Of a stretch of DNA of 7,990 bases, positions 6,154-7,990 are shown piece by piece (positions within the stretch are counted from its first letter, which is position 1; the number at the start of each line of letters is the position of its first letter). The translations under genes were made by a program, and so were the position numbers. The stretch is from Patescibacteria group bacterium (GTDB lineage Bacteria > Patescibacteriota > Minisyncoccia > Phycocordibacterales > PALSA-1337): assembly GCA_030917665.1 (NCBI GenBank), contig JAUPUH010000019.1, positions 1 through 7,990 on the forward strand. Direction: 5' to 3'. The notes under the pieces were generated by a model. The model was not told the DNA's origin. It worked only from the letters and a program-made list of their open reading frames with translations, and ran no database searches.

Positions 6154-6408
6154 TTATCAATGCACTAAATTTTTAAGCTTAATCATTTATTTTGATCAAT
6201 TTTTCTAGTAATTTGTTTGTATTATTGTATACCTTATATATAGCAATGATTGACCAGCTGATTTTTTACTCTCATTCCCTATAACTCAATTTTGAGCCTT
6301 GCACGAAAAAAATATTTTAAAAATTAAACTTAATTTGAAATTATTTTTGATCAGAAAAACTTAACACTTATCCCCATATTTTTTACGAAAATTTTAGCCG
6401 AGATGGGT

Positions 6409-6414
6409 TATAAT
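6409..6414 (+). promoter_or_regulatory. -10 element (TATAAT) of the HTH-membrane protein gene
   Basis: A perfect TATAAT ends 15 bp before the ATG at 6430. A start near 6420-6421 gives a leader of about 10 bases. An earlier in-frame ATG at 6403 lies upstream of this hexamer and would not be in the transcript. The AT-only tract at 6306-6328 lies well upstream; no good -35 box is seen. Confidence 0.5.
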
Positions 6415-6429
6415 TATTGTTATAAGATT

Positions 6430-7332
6430 ATGAAAGAAGCTCTTATTTTAGAACATAAAACATTCATCTCGGCAAAACGAGCCGCTGAGGTTTCTGGCTA
6501 TGCGAGTGATTACGTCGGGCAGCTCTGCCGGGCGGGGAAATTGGAGTGCAAAATGGTGGGCAGATCATGGTTCGTGACAGAGGAGTCTTTGAGGAAGCAT
6601 CAGCTCTCTGTTCTCGAAGATACTCAGGATGAGGTCGCGAGTCTTCCAGTGGTTGTTCCTAAAAAAGAGGAAACTCTTGTTCTTGAAGTTCCAGTTATCC
6701 CAACTCCAGTTATCGAGGTTGCACCTGTTCAAGAGCCAGCACCTGTTTTTAATTTGGTTCCTGAGCCAGTACGCGTATCATTTGTGCCTCATTCATTTGC
6801 TCTCCCATACACCATTTCTCAGGCATATCTTTTTGCCCCTACATACAGGAAGAGTTTTCCTTCTTCATCTGATTCTTCTTTTCCTTTTATCAAGCTGACA
6901 TTTGCAGCTGGTGTTTTTGCAATCGCTTTTTTCTTTATGTTCCAGACTATGCTGTTTCCGACACAGTCATCAAACAAGGTTTCTTCAAGTGCAGCGGCTT
7001 CAGTGGTTTCAGCCGCTCAAGAAATTACAAGCAAGATACTTTCATTCTTTACAGCAATTCCAGAACTTGCTAGGACAGTATTTACGAAGCGTAGCAATGT
7101 TGTCGTAAAGACAGAGCCGTCTCCACCCGAGTTCAATGGTCTTGCAGTAGTGCCCTCATCAGATTCGGTTGACCAAGATGAAGTTATCAAACAAAAGATT
7201 CGGGATTCGTTTTCAGATGAGATTCAGATAAGGCCAGATGAGAGTGGTACGTCAGGAGTGATAACACCAGTGTTCAGGAAAGCGAAAGGAGATGACTTCA
7301 TTTATGTGTTGGTTCCGGTTCAAGGTCAGTGA
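6430..7332 (+). CDS. Single-pass membrane protein with N-terminal excisionase/MerR-like HTH (ToxR-like architecture)
   Basis: 300-residue protein with three visible parts. Residues 11-57 are an HTH_17/excisionase-type domain: FISAKRAAEVSGYASDYVG forms the helices and GKLECKMVGRSWFVTEESL the wing. Residues about 72-118 are a Pro/Val/Glu-rich linker with PVIP/PVIE repeats. One transmembrane helix lies at about 152-174, preceded by Lys155. The outer part (175-300) begins Ser/Ala-rich and ends in a compact segment (about 251-297) with IQIRPDESGTSGVITPV and a final strand, FIYVLVPV. With the HTH inside and the tail outside, it resembles one-component membrane regulators such as ToxR or CadC; a role in sensing or anchoring is inference. 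The start at 6430 is chosen because the TATAAT at 6409-6414 lies between it and the in-frame ATG at 6403. The exported protein gene follows in the same direction. Confidence 0.82.
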   Translation: MKEALILEHKTFISAKRAAEVSGYASDYVGQLCRAGKLECKMVGRSWFVTEESLRKHQLSVLEDTQDEVASLPVVVPKKEETLVLEVPVIPTPVIEVAPVQEPAPVFNLVPEPVRVSFVPHSFALPYTISQAYLFAPTYRKSFPSSSDSSFPFIKLTFAAGVFAIAFFFMFQTMLFPTQSSNKVSSSAAASVVSAAQEITSKILSFFTAIPELARTVFTKRSNVVVKTEPSPPEFNGLAVVPSSDSVDQDEVIKQKIRDSFSDEIQIRPDESGTSGVITPVFRKAKGDDFIYVLVPVQGQ

Positions 7333-7352
7333 TCGTGCTTATGTGCTCCCCC

Positions 7353-7360
7353 TATAAAAT
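7353..7360 (+). promoter_or_regulatory. Possible -10 element (TATAAAAT) inside the hairpin
   Basis: TATAAAAT follows a C-run and lies 9 bp before the AAGGTGAT ribosome site. A start near 7365 would leave out the left hairpin arm. The decamer TATAAAATAA recurs at 7439-7448. No -35 box is evident. Confidence 0.3.
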
Positions 7361-7368
7361 AAATTGTT

Positions 7369-7376
7369 AAGGTGAT
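7369..7376 (+). promoter_or_regulatory. Shine-Dalgarno sequence (AAGGTGAT) of the 22-codon frame
   Basis: AGGTGAT is complementary to the conserved 16S rRNA 3' end. It lies about 5 bases before the ATG at 7380 and in the apical loop of the hairpin. It is the best ribosome site I see in the window, and no full-length gene starts at its proper distance. Confidence 0.45.
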
Positions 7377-7379
7377 TTT

Positions 7380-7448
7380 ATGGAGGAACACATAAGCGCG
7401 ATGCTTATGAAAAAGGTCGAATTATTAAAATTACAAATTATAAAATAA
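7380..7448 (+). CDS. Possible 22-residue leader peptide (MEEHISAMLMKKVELLKLQIIK)
   Basis: A short frame begins 3 to 4 bases after a strong AAGGTGAT site and ends with TAA at 7446-7448, one base before the ATG at 7450 of the exported protein. This tight spacing would allow ribosomes to reinitiate, coupling the two. The frame runs through the right hairpin arm and the competing segment, so its translation would open both. The peptide is amphipathic, with charged and Leu/Ile residues and no run of a single amino acid of the kind used in classic attenuation. It is too short to identify and could be chance. Confidence 0.35.
   Translation: MEEHISAMLMKKVELLKLQIIK
7439..7446 (+). promoter_or_regulatory. 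Possible near-leaderless -10 element (TATAAAAT) of the exported protein gene
   Basis: TATAAAAT ends 3 bp before the ATG at 7450, too close for a normal start site; a transcript would begin at or just inside the gene. It is listed because it repeats the element at 7353-7360 exactly. It may simply be AT-rich coding sequence of the 22-codon frame. Confidence 0.15.
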
Positions 7449-7449
7449 C

Positions 7450-7990
7450 ATGAAAGAATTTACTAAAACACTCAAGACAAGCACGATATCACTGCTCATG
7501 CTGGCACTGATGTTCCTCGTGGTAGAGCCCGCAATAGGCAATGCCATCGAAGATCAGTTCACAATTACGCAGTCGGTTACTGCTGAGATCTCATTTCTCA
7601 CACCATCAACGGATATCGTGATGAGCCCGACGCTTGCCGGACTTTCCGGAGGCACATCAAATGGTTCAACATATGTTCGTGTACTTACTAACAACGCACT
7701 TGGATATAACATGACTCTCACTGCAAGCTCTTCACAGGGCATGATAGGAAATACGCAGGGAGGAAATATCCCCGCACTTGTTCCTGCAGTCGCAAACGTT
7801 CCTGATTATGCTTTTAGCACGATGGCAGCAAACCTTGCAGGTTTTGCTTACACTGTCGAAGCTTCTACAACTGGAGAAGTAACACAGTTGTTTAGAGATA
7901 ATGGATCAAACGTTTGCAATAGCGGATCAACTGAAGGGGTCAATACATGTTGGCTCAACGCAAGCACATCAGCAGTCACGATTATCAATC
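7450..7990 (+). CDS. Exported Ser/Thr/Asn-rich surface protein, 3' end beyond the window
   Basis: The frame stays open for 180 codons to the window edge. Residues 1-31 form a signal peptide: Lys2, Lys6 and Lys9, a hydrophobic core (about 13-26), then EPAIGNA, with a likely cut after Ala32 of the GNA-I boundary. The mature part begins IEDQFTITQSVTAEISFLTP and is rich in Ser, Thr, Asn, Gly and Ala with strand-like alternation, suggesting a beta-rich extracellular domain. Cys156 and Cys167 are ten residues apart and could form a disulfide. No sortase signal, repeat array or catalytic motif is visible in the portion present. I recall similar proteins in Parcubacteria without assigned function. 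It follows the HTH-membrane protein gene by 117 bp with a structured spacer. No Shine-Dalgarno sequence precedes the ATG; the 22-codon frame upstream may supply ribosomes. Confidence 0.8.
   Translation, partial: MKEFTKTLKTSTISLLMLALMFLVVEPAIGNAIEDQFTITQSVTAEISFLTPSTDIVMSPTLAGLSGGTSNGSTYVRVLTNNALGYNMTLTASSSQGMIGNTQGGNIPALVPAVANVPDYAFSTMAANLAGFAYTVEASTTGEVTQLFRDNGSNVCNSGSTEGVNTCWLNASTSAVTIIN

Larger units (their letters stand above)
6107..6187. repeat. Three direct TAATCATT repeats
   Basis: TAATCATT occurs at 6107-6114, 6138-6145 and 6180-6187. The last two extend to the 11-mer TAATCATTTAT, 42 bp apart. An inverted near copy, AATGATTG, is at 6245-6252. In 77% A+T sequence short repeats are easily random, but the 11-mer identity is harder to dismiss. 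They may be binding sites for one of the flanking HTH proteins. Confidence 0.35.
6062..6429. other. AT-rich divergent intergenic region
   Basis: This 368-bp spacer separates two divergently transcribed DNA-binding-protein genes. I counted about 23% G+C over 6061-6420, far below the neighbouring genes. It holds the minus-strand promoter near 6112-6120, the plus-strand promoter near 6409, a perfect DnaA-box 9-mer at 6145-6153 and a near match at 6368-6376, three TAATCATT repeats, clustered TACTA/TAGTA units at 6082-6131, the palindromes TTGATCAA (6192-6199) and CTCAATTTTGAG (6285-6296), and an A/T-only run at 6306-6328 that may bend DNA or act as an UP element. I see no tRNA, known ncRNA or convincing small gene in it. 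It is best read as a shared control region. Confidence 0.7.
7332..7402 (+). promoter_or_regulatory. Long imperfect hairpin in the spacer before the exported protein gene
   Basis: ATCGTGCTTATGTG (7332-7345) pairs with CACATAAGCGCGAT (7389-7402) over 14 positions, 13 Watson-Crick and one G-U. Inside it, ATAAAAT (7354-7360) pairs with ATTTTAT (7375-7381), joined by a patchy C-rich/G-rich middle (7347-7353 with 7382-7388), leaving a loop at 7361-7374. It starts at the last base of the upstream stop codon. No T-run follows on either strand, so it is not an ordinary terminator. Part of the right arm can instead pair with 7403-7409. It could be an mRNA switch, a stability or processing element, or a palindromic repeat unit. 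Confidence 0.6.

Noticed and set aside
6192..6199. TTGATCAA palindrome (and TGATCA near 6349) as an operator
   Set aside because: Short AT-rich palindromes are common in this composition and neither is placed at a predicted promoter core.
6062..6429. A full replication origin
   Set aside because: There is only one perfect and one near DnaA box, no dnaA/dnaN/rpmH neighbours, and left-hand genes run toward the spacer. Kept only as a low-confidence DnaA-site observation.
6691..6714. CCAGTTATC repeated 15 bp apart in the HTH-membrane gene
   Set aside because: It encodes the PVIP/PVIE repeat of the Pro-rich linker and is explained by protein-level repetition.
7332..7402. Rho-independent terminator after the HTH-membrane protein gene
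   Set aside because: The stem is long enough, but no T-run follows in either direction, so the usual release signal is missing.
1..7990. CRISPR array, tRNA, rRNA or insertion sequence
   Set aside because: I saw no regularly spaced repeats, cloverleaf-like sequence with CCA end, rRNA signature or transposase. The Cas4-like nuclease alone is not evidence of CRISPR.

Overview
The window looks like a compact bacterial genome segment, most likely from the Candidate Phyla Radiation (Patescibacteria, Parcubacteria-like). Reasons: very short intergenic gaps, moderate-to-low GC with an AT-rich spacer, few Shine-Dalgarno sites, an Obg GTPase reduced to two domains, and an HTH-linker-membrane-outer domain protein next to an exported Ser/Thr/Asn-rich protein of a kind I recall from that group. 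This placement is inference from gene style; no rRNA or other phylogenetic marker was read. The standard code fits: TGA ends gatB where the family ends, and glycines use GGN.

Layout. Positions 1-4256 hold a tight plus-strand series: membrane-anchored cyclophilin peptidyl-prolyl isomerase; a small three-helix membrane protein; a PD-(D/E)XK nuclease with a possible iron-sulfur site; an AI-2E family transporter; Obg; and an unrecognised 88-residue protein closed by a small terminator. Then comes gatB (4327-5745), the B subunit of the tRNA-dependent amidotransferase. A MerR-type DNA-binding protein on the minus strand (5729-6061) overlaps the end of gatB tail to tail. A 368-bp spacer, about 77% A+T, separates it from a divergent gene (6430-7332) encoding an excisionase/MerR-like HTH, a Pro/Val-rich linker, one transmembrane helix and an outer domain. 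After a 117-bp structured spacer, an exported protein starts at 7450 and runs off the window.

The left two thirds is housekeeping content: protein folding, DNA processing, ribosome/GTPase function and charging of tRNA-Gln/Asn. Several genes there seem to carry their own TATAAT-like -10 element placed on or just after the previous stop codon, giving very short predicted leaders.

The most interesting part is 6062-7990. A ToxR-like candidate membrane-bound regulator sits directly upstream of an exported protein. Between them lie a 14-bp-stem hairpin, a second hairpin that competes for the same segment, and a 22-codon reading frame with a good ribosome binding site that stops one base before the exported protein's ATG. 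This reads as a possible envelope-sensing regulatory unit with a leader-peptide switch. That is a hypothesis from layout; no function has been shown.
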